Assembly: GCA_947444925.1 (NCBI GenBank)
Contig: CANFBW010000006.1
Span: forward strand, 20,533 to 84,532
Source: Flavobacteriales bacterium
GTDB taxonomy: Bacteria > Bacteroidota > Bacteroidia > Flavobacteriales_C > GCA-002722245
Length of the DNA: 64,000 nt
Direction of reading: 5' to 3'
Shown: positions 43,135 through 52,140 of the stretch, one piece after another
How the letters are laid out: each line of letters begins with the position of its first letter
Numbering within the stretch: the first letter of the stretch is position 1
Translations under genes and position numbers: made by a program
The notes under the pieces: generated by a model
Told to the model about the DNA's origin: nothing
The model's input: the letters and a program-made list of their open reading frames with translations, nothing else
Database searches by the model: none

Positions 43135-43668
43135 TCATTGATTTAAAGTGTAGGCCGGGCAAACTTCGTGTTGACCTCCGCAGTCTCCAAAGAAAAACGT
43201 AAGACCTACACGAAGGTTGCCTTCGTTCCACTTAACATTATAGCGCGCCTCGGCAAAAGGCCGCAAACAACCATAGTTTCGAATGATGCCCAAACCAGGT
43301 TCAGCATTCCAATTGTTTTGTTGCGCCTTGGGATTGGTAGATTCAGCATAATTGATCCAGTCGTGGTAAGAAGCATGGGCTAAGGCATACACGCCCCAAG
43401 CGTACGACGGCGTGAAATTAAAATGCAGCGAAGCCCCTGCATAAAAATCATGAAAACGATTAATAGCTGGATAATACTGCAATTGAGGCGCCACGGTAAA
43501 TCGATTGTTCAAAATCAAATGTGCCCGAAAATCAGCACCAAAAGTTTGGGCGGTAAAATTGTAGATTCCAGCGAAGCCAAGCCCCCATTCCTGCAATACT
43601 TGTGCTCGAGCACTCACAGTGCCAAAAGAAAACAGTAAAAAGACAATTATTTTTTTGAGGTGGCGCAT
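43135..43668 (-). CDS. Hypothetical outer-membrane beta-barrel-like protein
   Basis: Signal peptide; alternating aromatic beta pattern; 4 nt upstream of the lipoprotein gene. Confidence 0.6.
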   Translation of the reverse strand: MRHLKKIIVFLLFSFGTVSARAQVLQEWGLGFAGIYNFTAQTFGADFRAHLILNNRFTVAPQLQYYPAINRFHDFYAGASLHFNFTPSYAWGVYALAHASYHDWINYAESTNPKAQQNNWNAEPGLGIIRNYGCLRPFAEARYNVKWNEGNLRVGLTFFFGDCGGQHEVCPAYTLNQ

Positions 43669-43746
43669 TGGTTTATCATCTTGTTGTGAATAAAATTAAT
43701 AATAATTGACGAAGCAAAATTTTAAATTTGAAAAAATGATTTTACT

Positions 43747-45744
43747 GTGAAGCTCTGTATTGCTGAAAAGCCAAGTGTTGCTGGAGAAATAGCGAAAATT
43801 TTAGGCGCCAACAACCGCAAAGACGGCTATTGGGAAGGCAATGGCTATTGGGTGTCATACACCTTTGGACACCTTTGCTCTTTAAAAGAACCACACGACT
43901 ACAAACCCGGCGACAAGTCGTGGGACATGTACAGCCTACCCATTGTACCAAAGGTATTTGGCATAAAACTCATACAAAACAAGGGCGTTGAAAAGCAGTT
44001 CAACACCATCAAAAAATTGGTTGCAGAATGTGAAGAAATCATCAACTGCGGTGACGCCGGCCAAGAGGGAGAACTCATTCAACGATGGGTCATGCAGCAT
44101 GCCGAATACAAAGTACCGGTGAAACGACTTTGGATTTCGTCACTAACCGAAGAGGCCATAAAAGCAGGCTTCAACAAACTTGTTGACGCCAAGGAATTTG
44201 ATTCACTATTTCAAGCTGGCGAATGCAGAGCAATCAGCGACTGGCTTTTTGGCATCAATGCCACGCGTTTGTTTACCATGAAATACGGGAAAAACAAACA
44301 AGTACTGAGTGTTGGTCGCGTGCAAACGCCTACTTTGGCAATGATTGTGCAGCGCTACCACGAAATACTTAATTTTGTACCGCAAACCTACTTTGAACTC
44401 AAAACAAACTATAGAGAAGCCATTTTTTCCTACAGCAAAGGAAAATTAGAAGACGAAGCCAAAGCGCAAAAACTTTTAGAAGAAATCAAAGATCAGCCCT
44501 TACTCATTGCTAAAGTAAGCATCAAAGAAGGCAAAGAATTTCCTCCAAATCTTTTCGATTTAACTTCTTTGCAAATTGAAGCCAACAACAAACTGTCTCT
44601 TTCAGCAGAAAACACTTTGGGTATTGTACAAAGCTTGTACGAGAAAAAAGTAGTGACCTATCCGCGCGTTGACACTGTGTTTTTGCCCAACGATATGTAC
44701 CCAAAAATACAAAAAATGCTGGAGGGGCTCATCGATTACAAGGCGCTTGTTGCTCCGCTGCTCGGCAAAAAAATAGCGAAGTCCAAAAAAGTATTCAACG
44801 ACAATAAAGTAACCGATCACCACGCCATTGTTCCCACGGGTGTTATTGCAAACAACATTACAGGACTCGAAAAAGACGTTTACGATTTGATCACACGACG
44901 TTTCATTGCTGCCTTTTATCCTGAATGTAAAGTATCGAATACCACCATCGATGCCACCATCGACAAACACGCTTTCAAAGCAACAGGCAAGCAAATTTTA
45001 GAAGCAGGATGGCGTGTTGTTTTTGACAAAGTAGAGAAGGCGAAAGAGGAAAAAGAAAGCGAAAAAGACGAAGAAAAAATACTGCCACTGTTCGATGAAG
45101 GCGAAAGCGGTCCGCACCAACCGCTTGTCGACAAAAAGAAAACATCGGCACCTAAAGAATACACCGAAGCAACATTGCTTCGCGCTATGGAAACCGCAGG
45201 AAAAGCAGTGGAAGACGACGAACTGAAAGCCTTGATGAAAGACAACGGCATCGGACGACCATCCACCCGAGCAAACATTATCGAAACACTTTTTAAGCGA
45301 ACGTACATTGAAAAAAAGGGAAAGAAATTACTGCCAACTGAAATAGGAATTAATCTTATTGGCTGCATTCAAAATCCGACTTTAAAATCCCCAGAACTCA
45401 CCGGACTTTGGGAAAAGAAACTACGTCAAATTGAAAGCGGAGAATTCTCGGCTCCGCAATTCATTAAGGAAATGGAGGAATTAGTCGGCAGCATGGTCAA
45501 CGAAGTGCTCTTCAACAAAGCGCCTATTGTTGAGCAAAAACCATTGATATGCCCAAAATGCAAAAAAGGAAATGTCGTCAAAGGAAAAACGGCCTTCGGT
45601 TGCAGCGACTGGAAAACAGGATGCAATTTCCGCATTCCCTTTGAAGTGCTTTCAAATGATGAGGCCGTAAAACTTTTGGTAAACAATGGCAAAGTAACAT
45701 TGCGCGGAAAAGTATATCTACTGGAGGAAATTATTCGTCAGTAA
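43747..45744 (+). CDS. topB: DNA topoisomerase III (GTG start)
   Basis: MKLCIAEKPSVAGEIAKILG; VGRVQTPTLAMIVQRYHEI; C-terminal zinc-ribbon-like CPKCKKGNVVKGKTAFGCSDWKTGC. Confidence 0.93.
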   Translation: MKLCIAEKPSVAGEIAKILGANNRKDGYWEGNGYWVSYTFGHLCSLKEPHDYKPGDKSWDMYSLPIVPKVFGIKLIQNKGVEKQFNTIKKLVAECEEIINCGDAGQEGELIQRWVMQHAEYKVPVKRLWISSLTEEAIKAGFNKLVDAKEFDSLFQAGECRAISDWLFGINATRLFTMKYGKNKQVLSVGRVQTPTLAMIVQRYHEILNFVPQTYFELKTNYREAIFSYSKGKLEDEAKAQKLLEEIKDQPLLIAKVSIKEGKEFPPNLFDLTSLQIEANNKLSLSAENTLGIVQSLYEKKVVTYPRVDTVFLPNDMYPKIQKMLEGLIDYKALVAPLLGKKIAKSKKVFNDNKVTDHHAIVPTGVIANNITGLEKDVYDLITRRFIAAFYPECKVSNTTIDATIDKHAFKATGKQILEAGWRVVFDKVEKAKEEKESEKDEEKILPLFDEGESGPHQPLVDKKKTSAPKEYTEATLLRAMETAGKAVEDDELKALMKDNGIGRPSTRANIIETLFKRTYIEKKGKKLLPTEIGINLIGCIQNPTLKSPELTGLWEKKLRQIESGEFSAPQFIKEMEELVGSMVNEVLFNKAPIVEQKPLICPKCKKGNVVKGKTAFGCSDWKTGCNFRIPFEVLSNDEAVKLLVNNGKVTLRGKVYLLEEIIRQ

Positions 45745-45786
45745 TTTGACATTTCAAAATAAGATTCCTCGCACAAAAAAAACACA

Positions 45787-46794
45787 ATGACAAGTACAGA
45801 CTTACGAGCGAAATCCATAGACCTGCTGCGCGGTTGCGCCATTTTATTGATGCTTTTGGCCAACCTTTCTCCTTACTTTTATCTTGACAGCACTCCACTA
45901 TTTTTACGCATCCTTTATTCAATGGCAGCGCCCATTTTTGTTTTTTTATCGGGCTATTCATCCTTCGCATTTTCGAGTGAAAATAACACGCGCTTTCCCT
46001 TCGCGTTTTGGCGCCTTATTTTTGCAGCAGCTTTTATCGACATTTTCCTTTGGCGCATTCTCCCCTTTCAAAATTTCGACGTGCTGTACGTGATCTCCTT
46101 TGTTATTTTAACACTGCACCATCTAAAAAACAAGCCTGCTATTTTACTAAACCTGCTTTTCGCAACTTTGCTTTTCAGCTGGATGGCTATCTCAACCTTT
46201 GTGCCTTACCGCTTTGAACTGCAAGACTTATCTCTTAACCATCTTTTTCAAGTGAATTTTAAAGAAACATTGCAGCGTTTTATCAGAGATGGATGGTTTC
46301 CCATTTTACCTTGGTTACTGATTGGTTGGTCAGGTGCATACTTTGCGCGCTACAGACTGGCAGAACGCAAAGAAGTAAAAATTGCTGCCACTGTACTCTT
46401 TATTGCTGGCCTCTACTACTTTCAGCAAAACCCTGTGAATGCAGGTCGCAACGGATATCTTGAAATATTTTACCCACTGCACCTTCCTTTCCTATGCTTG
46501 AGTTTAGGCGCAATTGCCTTGTTATTATGGGGCACACACTGCGTGCAGCAATTCGCGTCGTCAAAAAATCCAATTTGTATGCTGGGCCGAAATTCATTGT
46601 TTGTATACATCCTCCACTGTGGCATTAATGCTTTCTTGATTTCTAATTTAAATTGGGCTGTGTCCATTGGCACTCATGTTTTGACATACACCCTACTACT
46701 TGGCGTTGTTTTATCGCTCACATACGCCAAGGAACACTACGTAGTCAATGCGAAGAAATTACCGAAATGGCTGCAATTAGTCAGTGGAATGTAG
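45787..46794 (+). CDS. DUF1624/heparan-alpha-glucosaminide N-acetyltransferase-like membrane acyltransferase
   Basis: RAKSIDLLRGCAILLMLLANLSPYF...; multiple TM segments. Confidence 0.75.
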   Translation: MTSTDLRAKSIDLLRGCAILLMLLANLSPYFYLDSTPLFLRILYSMAAPIFVFLSGYSSFAFSSENNTRFPFAFWRLIFAAAFIDIFLWRILPFQNFDVLYVISFVILTLHHLKNKPAILLNLLFATLLFSWMAISTFVPYRFELQDLSLNHLFQVNFKETLQRFIRDGWFPILPWLLIGWSGAYFARYRLAERKEVKIAATVLFIAGLYYFQQNPVNAGRNGYLEIFYPLHLPFLCLSLGAIALLLWGTHCVQQFASSKNPICMLGRNSLFVYILHCGINAFLISNLNWAVSIGTHVLTYTLLLGVVLSLTYAKEHYVVNAKKLPKWLQLVSGM

Positions 46795-46814
46795 CACAAA
46801 AGGAGTGAAAAAAG

Positions 46815-46842
46815 AAAATGCCGGACGGGCATCCAGCATTTT
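46815..46842. terminator. Imperfect hairpin, possible terminator/processing structure
   Basis: AAAATGCCGGA-CGGGCA-TCCAGCATTTT, 11-bp stem with one mismatch, weak T tract. Confidence 0.5.
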
Positions 46843-46843
46843 C

Positions 46844-46873
46844 TAACCTAACCTAACTAAACTTAACTAAATC
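46844..46873. repeat. Degenerate TAACC/TAACT pentamer tandem repeat
   Basis: TAACC TAACC TAACT AAACT TAACT AAATC directly after the hairpin. Confidence 0.6.
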
Positions 46874-47117
46874 ACTTACAGTTGTACTGTAGAAGTATTT
46901 TTAGTGAAGCAAAGATACAAGAAGAAAGCACACAAGTCAAATTTTAGTCGAATATTATCTATCGTTTGTCGATAAATATCATTGTTTAGTGACTATTTTA
47001 TTTAAATTTAAGAAACTAGTGGGATTTGGGGATCCATTAAATAGTTGCGAGGGAACGCAATTATCACTAAATTGTAAATAGGGTAATTAACAATTGTTTT
47101 TAAGTACGGGATTTATT

Positions 47118-47774
47118 ATGCGCAAAATTAAAGTATTGATCGTTGACGATCACAAACTCATTCGCAGAGGCATTTGCACTTTGCTAAATAGCGACGAAGA
47201 TATTGAAGTAGTAGGAGAAGCAGCAGATCCCGAACAATGCTTAGAAATACTTCAACTCAACAAACCCGATGTGATTTTAATGGACATTTCGTTAGATGCA
47301 GCTGACGGCATTGCACTCACCAAAGAAATAACACAAAACAATCCACGAGTAAGAGTAATCATGCTTTCGATGCATTTGCAAGAGAGCTATATCAAGCGAA
47401 GTGTGCAAGCAGGAGCAGACGGCTATATTTTAAAAAACTCACCAACAGAAGAACTCATTACCGCCATTAAAGAGGTCGCCAACGGCGGAAAATACCTCGC
47501 ACAAGAGGTATCTCGCATTATGGCTTTGAATTATATGTCATCACAAGATGGCGTAGATTCAAAATACGCGAAAGGAGAAATTTTAACCAAACGAGAACTA
47601 CAAATCGTAAAGCTAATTTTAGACGGGCTCAACAACCAAAAAATTGCAGATCAGCTCTCTATTAGTCACCGCACTGTAGACACGCACCGCACCAACATCA
47701 TGCACAAAGTGAAAGTTAAAAACGTAGCAGAACTAGTGATGTACGCTGTTAAAAATAAGTTGATTGAAATCTAA
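47118..47774 (+). CDS. LuxR/NarL-family response regulator
   Basis: MRKIKVLIVDDHKLIRRGICTLLNSDEDIEVVGEA; HTH LTKRELQIVKLILDGLNNQKIADQLSISHRTVDTHRTNIMHKV. Confidence 0.93.
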   Translation: MRKIKVLIVDDHKLIRRGICTLLNSDEDIEVVGEAADPEQCLEILQLNKPDVILMDISLDAADGIALTKEITQNNPRVRVIMLSMHLQESYIKRSVQAGADGYILKNSPTEELITAIKEVANGGKYLAQEVSRIMALNYMSSQDGVDSKYAKGEILTKRELQIVKLILDGLNNQKIADQLSISHRTVDTHRTNIMHKVKVKNVAELVMYAVKNKLIEI

Positions 47775-48994
47775 ACTTCCGAAAACTGAAAAGCAACACT
47801 TTTTAAATCGGTCCAAAATGCTGGATAAGATTTCTCCACCACTTCTGGTTCTTCTATAAGCACGCCTTCTAAAAGCATTGCCAATGGCGCGAAAGCCATT
47901 GCCATCCGATGGTCTTCATAGGTGTGCACAGGAACTGCGCTAGGCTTGATACTTCCGGCATGCACAATCATTGCGTAATCACCGTCAGCGTCTACGACAA
48001 TGCCAAATTTCGCAAGCTCATTTTGAATGGCCGCAATGCGATCAGTTTCTTTAATGCGCAAACTTTCCAGTCCAGTCAGTCTTCCTCCAAGGCCTAAGCC
48101 CGCAAGTGTAACCGCCAGGGTTTGCGCAACATCAGGGCAATCGGTAAAATCATCATTAAATAGCGCAGGCAAAGCATTGTTGCTTTTTGTGAGGCGCACA
48201 CCATCATTTAAAAATGTGCTACGCACACCCAATCTATCGTACATCTGCACAATTGCTGAATCGCCTTGCAAACTAATTTGTTTCAATCCTTTAATCGTTA
48301 AATCTAAGTCAGTAGAAAAAGCCGCCATTTGATACCAATAGCTAGCACCGCTCCAGTCGGCTTCTACTGTAAATTCTTGCGGCGAATAAACGCCCTCCTC
48401 TACTTTAATAATTGATCCTTCCCAGGTATATTTTGCACCAAAATTTTCCATCAGGCGCAAAGTCATTTTCAAATAAGGCACCGAAGCGACTTTGCCCGTC
48501 AATTCCATTTCTAATCCGCCAGTCAATTTAGGCGCAATCATTAAGAGTGCGGAAAGATACTGACTACTCACACTGCCATCGATCGTAATTTTTCCGCCAC
48601 GCAATTTCCCTCCTTGAACGCGCATTGGCGGACAACCCTCTTTTTCAAGGTATTCAATATCGGCGCCTAAAGCGCGTAGCGCATCAACCAGTATTTTGAT
48701 AGGACGGTTGCGCATGCGCTCACTGCCTGTCAATATTTTAGTGCCCGGCTGCAATGCAGCGTAAGCTGTCAAAAAACGCATAGTTGTACCTGCCGGACCA
48801 ACATCCCACGTTTCGCCATCATTGTCCAAAAGCTGCACCATTGTTTGCGTGTCTTTGGCAGCCGCCAAATTGTGTATAGAAAAATGAGATGCGCACAAAG
48901 CGCGAATCAACAAAAGGCGATTGCTTTCACTTTTAGAAGCAGTGAGTACAATTTCTCCTTTTAATACGCGGTGGTGTTTTAATATTTTAAGCAC
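47771..48994 (-). CDS. aroA: 3-phosphoshikimate 1-carboxyvinyltransferase
   Basis: LTASKSESNRLLLIRAL; GPAGTTMRFLTAYAALQPG; KETDRIAAIQNELAKFG. Confidence 0.94.
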   Translation of the reverse strand: MLKILKHHRVLKGEIVLTASKSESNRLLLIRALCASHFSIHNLAAAKDTQTMVQLLDNDGETWDVGPAGTTMRFLTAYAALQPGTKILTGSERMRNRPIKILVDALRALGADIEYLEKEGCPPMRVQGGKLRGGKITIDGSVSSQYLSALLMIAPKLTGGLEMELTGKVASVPYLKMTLRLMENFGAKYTWEGSIIKVEEGVYSPQEFTVEADWSGASYWYQMAAFSTDLDLTIKGLKQISLQGDSAIVQMYDRLGVRSTFLNDGVRLTKSNNALPALFNDDFTDCPDVAQTLAVTLAGLGLGGRLTGLESLRIKETDRIAAIQNELAKFGIVVDADGDYAMIVHAGSIKPSAVPVHTYEDHRMAMAFAPLAMLLEGVLIEEPEVVEKSYPAFWTDLKSVAFQFSEV

Positions 48995-50078
48995 GGGCGA
49001 TTACTGAATTATAATATTTAAGTGCGGCTACAATTTGTTTTTTGTTAGCGGTATAATTCACTTCGCCATCACCAATGGCTTTGAGCAAAGTAAAATTAAT
49101 CGCGCCTTTGTCGTTCTTTTTATCCTGCATCATCAAATGCAAATACGCGTCAAAAAAATCTTCACGCAAGGGCGTCGGCTGGTACAACTTCACCAAAATC
49201 GATTCTATCTCTTCGGCCTGCTGTGATGACAAGCCGGCAAGCGATTGGCTCAAATACAATTCAGCGATCATTCCTACTGCAATGGCTTCGCCATGCATCA
49301 ATTCGCTGAGCGCAAGATTGTCAATTGACAACGTTTCAACAGCATGACCAATCGTATGCCCGAAATTGAGCAATTTGCGCAATCCCTTTTCACGCGGATC
49401 TTGCAGCACAATGTTGTTTTTGATATTTACCGACCAATAAATAATGTCTTCAAAATCAATTTTCTTCTTCAGCGTTATTTTTTTAACAAGATCCCAATGT
49501 TTTTGATCGCGAATCAGGGCGTGCTTCAATACTTCAGCAAAACCTGATCGAACCTGACCCTTTGGCAATGTTTCCAAAAAAGAAGGTAGAATAAAAACAC
49601 CTTTTGGATAAGCAAAAACACCAATTTGATTTTTCAAACCATTTAAATCAATGCCCAACTTACCTCCAACCGATGCATCCACTTGCGACAACAATGTGGT
49701 TGGAATATTAATAAAATCAATTCCTCGCTTGTAGGTTGATGCAATAAAACCACCCATATCACCAATCACGCCTCCTCCTAAATTCACAAACAAGGCTTGT
49801 CTGTCGGCTTCCGCTTCGCTCAGTGTTATCCAAACTTGAGTCACTACTTCAATACATTTGTTTTGCTCACCACTTTCAATCTCCACAATTTCTGCGTCTT
49901 TCAAAAACGGAACATGAAACTGAACGATAGGCAAACAGTGCTCTATAGTGTTTTCATCCACCAAAATAAAAAACTTGGTGTACTGCGCAGCATGCTCCTC
50001 TAAAAAGCTTTGCACTTGCTGCAATACATCGTCTCCGATGAAAACAGAATAATCCTGCGACTTAATTTCTTTCAGCAT
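48987..50078 (-). CDS. aroB: 3-dehydroquinate synthase
   Basis: ALFVNLGGGVIGDMGGFIASTYKRGIDFINIPTTLLSQVDASVGGKLGIDL. Confidence 0.96.
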   Translation of the reverse strand: MLKEIKSQDYSVFIGDDVLQQVQSFLEEHAAQYTKFFILVDENTIEHCLPIVQFHVPFLKDAEIVEIESGEQNKCIEVVTQVWITLSEAEADRQALFVNLGGGVIGDMGGFIASTYKRGIDFINIPTTLLSQVDASVGGKLGIDLNGLKNQIGVFAYPKGVFILPSFLETLPKGQVRSGFAEVLKHALIRDQKHWDLVKKITLKKKIDFEDIIYWSVNIKNNIVLQDPREKGLRKLLNFGHTIGHAVETLSIDNLALSELMHGEAIAVGMIAELYLSQSLAGLSSQQAEEIESILVKLYQPTPLREDFFDAYLHLMMQDKKNDKGAINFTLLKAIGDGEVNYTANKKQIVAALKYYNSVIARA

Positions 50079-50128
50079 AATAAATGTTGGGAAGGCAAAA
50101 GTAAGAAATAGAATGCCGAAAGTGGAAA

Positions 50129-50173
50129 AGTAGGAGACCTAAAGTTAAAATTCACAACTTTAGGTCTCCTACT
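50129..50173. terminator. Long perfect inverted repeat (18-bp arms, 9-nt loop); probable terminator of the minus-strand gene ending at 50188
   Basis: AGTAGGAGACCTAAAGTT-AAAATTCAC-AACTTTAGGTCTCCTACT; minus-strand reading is followed by TTTTCC. Confidence 0.7.
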
Positions 50174-50187
50174 CTATCTATAGCCTA

Positions 50188-52140
50188 CTACTGCAGCGGA
50201 CAACCACCGTTGTCGGCACCTCCCGCATGAATTGGACATTTGTCAAAAACATCGGGAACACCATCTACATCACTGTCTTTATCAGTGCACCCCTTGAACT
50301 CTGCAGATCCAGGTGTATTTTTACATAGGTCTTCGTGGTCATAAACACCATCACCGTCGCTGTCTGGACATCCTTGATGTTCAATGTCGCCTGGCACATC
50401 TATGCACTTGTCGTTGTTATCCGATACGCCATCTCTATCTATATCAGGACAGCCTTTCATGGCTCGAGAACCAGGAGCACCCGGACAAAGATCTTCGGCG
50501 TCTATGATGCTGTCTTTGTCAAAGTCAGGACAACCGCGCAATCCACCGTACAAAGTAGGACACTCATCAATTCTATCGGCTACACCATCGTTATCGCCAT
50601 CGGGACAGCCACCCAAATCAGGATTACCAGCCTCGGTAGGACAAATATCATCGTTGTCGGCTACACCATCACCGTCTTTATCGGGACATCCTTTGTGTTC
50701 AACAGGTCCTGCAATGTCTTTACACAAATCCAAAAAGTCGTTCACGCCATCTTTATCACTGTCTTTACGAGACAAAGTGCGTTTGATTTTCTCTTGTTCT
50801 TTTTGCTCTTTCGACAATTTATTGCTGTAACCCGTTAGGATGTTTACGCCCACTCTCACGTTGAGTGTTTTAGCATAATCAAGTTGCGAAAAACCCAACA
50901 CATTGTCGCCTGCAGCATAAATCTGCACAGGACCAAGATTCAATGCCAATGCGGCGCCCAAATTGTTGTAACTTCTGTTGACTACCGAATAACTTACTGT
51001 AGCTTGAACCATAGAACCTAAATTAACACCGCCAGTTGCGGTATACGAAGGGTACAAATTACCAGCAAAAAGCTGTCCATGAAACAATAATCCAAGGTTG
51101 AAATATTTATTGAAATCACATTTTCCGCCAACATATATATTTCCGACAATACTTGTTGAATAGGAGTAATTTTCCTTTTTCTTTAAGCCGAAAATATTGG
51201 TCAAACTGTCGGTTAAATTCTTAGTGTATGCAGCATTGTTTGTGTCACCGAGATACTTAATGATATCAAGTCCACTCCATGTGAATTCTGCTTTATTGTT
51301 GTAATAACGTGTGGCATCCGTTTTCCATTGAATAGCACCTACATCAGTGGCAGCAATGGAGGCAGATAATTTTTTAGTGAATTTGTAATTTGCACCCAAA
51401 TCAAATGCGGCACCAACGTTCTCAAAATTCGAAAGATAAGTACCCGCGTTGAAAGGCGAAGATGGGTCGGTTACGAAGCCCAAACCCGAAGTACGAAATC
51501 CTATGGTTGACGTAGCTTTCAACGTGAAGTCGTCAGCCGAAGTATTCAAGCCAATATTCATTTCTTCGCTATTGAAATTGCTCATGCCTTGCAACAACTT
51601 AACCTTTACTCCTGCAGTCAATTTATCCGTCCACTGTCGGGTATACCCAACAGCGTACTCACGGTAATGCGTAAAGCGAAACCCCATACCACGCATCGAC
51701 ATTGTTTCGCCAATAAAAGGCACTGTACCCTTGGTAACAAAGGTCATAAAGTCTTTAGAATAATCGAAATTGAAAGCCACTTTTTCGGTACTATTGAACG
51801 AAAAATAATTCTTGTCTTTCACCTTAAATCCCAGAGAAAACAGGTCTATATTCAGTCCCAATGAAATATAATTATCGGGTTGTAATTTTGACAACATATT
51901 GTCTGGCGTAAGGCTGGCGAAATTAATCACATCAGAAAACACGAATCCATTGTTCACCAAACTAACATCTAGACAGGACAAGGCGGGCAAGCCCAAATGA
52001 AAATTGGCTTTCGGCATCAAGCCTGGATTGGTGCGCGAGGCTTGCGGAACCATGTCCATATTGTACATGGTGAGTCCTTGCGAAAACACAGTATTGGCAA
52101 GCACTACAAACAAAAGAAGTATACTTAATTTTTTGATCAT
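50188..52140 (-). CDS. DUF5723-like outer-membrane protein with C-terminal thrombospondin type 3 repeats
   Basis: Signal peptide; YNMDMVPQASRTNPGLMPKANFHLGLP; repeated DxDxDGVxDxxDxCP/GCPD motifs to C-terminus. Confidence 0.82.
   Translation of the reverse strand: MIKKLSILLLFVVLANTVFSQGLTMYNMDMVPQASRTNPGLMPKANFHLGLPALSCLDVSLVNNGFVFSDVINFASLTPDNMLSKLQPDNYISLGLNIDLFSLGFKVKDKNYFSFNSTEKVAFNFDYSKDFMTFVTKGTVPFIGETMSMRGMGFRFTHYREYAVGYTRQWTDKLTAGVKVKLLQGMSNFNSEEMNIGLNTSADDFTLKATSTIGFRTSGLGFVTDPSSPFNAGTYLSNFENVGAAFDLGANYKFTKKLSASIAATDVGAIQWKTDATRYYNNKAEFTWSGLDIIKYLGDTNNAAYTKNLTDSLTNIFGLKKKENYSYSTSIVGNIYVGGKCDFNKYFNLGLLFHGQLFAGNLYPSYTATGGVNLGSMVQATVSYSVVNRSYNNLGAALALNLGPVQIYAAGDNVLGFSQLDYAKTLNVRVGVNILTGYSNKLSKEQKEQEKIKRTLSRKDSDKDGVNDFLDLCKDIAGPVEHKGCPDKDGDGVADNDDICPTEAGNPDLGGCPDGDNDGVADRIDECPTLYGGLRGCPDFDKDSIIDAEDLCPGAPGSRAMKGCPDIDRDGVSDNNDKCIDVPGDIEHQGCPDSDGDGVYDHEDLCKNTPGSAEFKGCTDKDSDVDGVPDVFDKCPIHAGGADNGGCPLQ
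50190..50770 (-). repeat. Degenerate coding repeats encoding thrombospondin type 3 (calcium-binding) units
   Basis: DSDKDGVNDFLDLC, DKDGDGVADNDDICP, DGDNDGVADRIDECP, DFDKDSIIDAEDLCP, DIDRDGVSDNNDKC, DSDGDGVYDHEDLC, DKDSDVDGVPDVFDKCP. Confidence 0.9.

Noticed and set aside
50313-50838. Plus-strand ORFs of 64-167 aa opposite the TSP3 repeats
   Set aside because: Periodicity is inherited from the repeats on the minus strand; no independent coding evidence.
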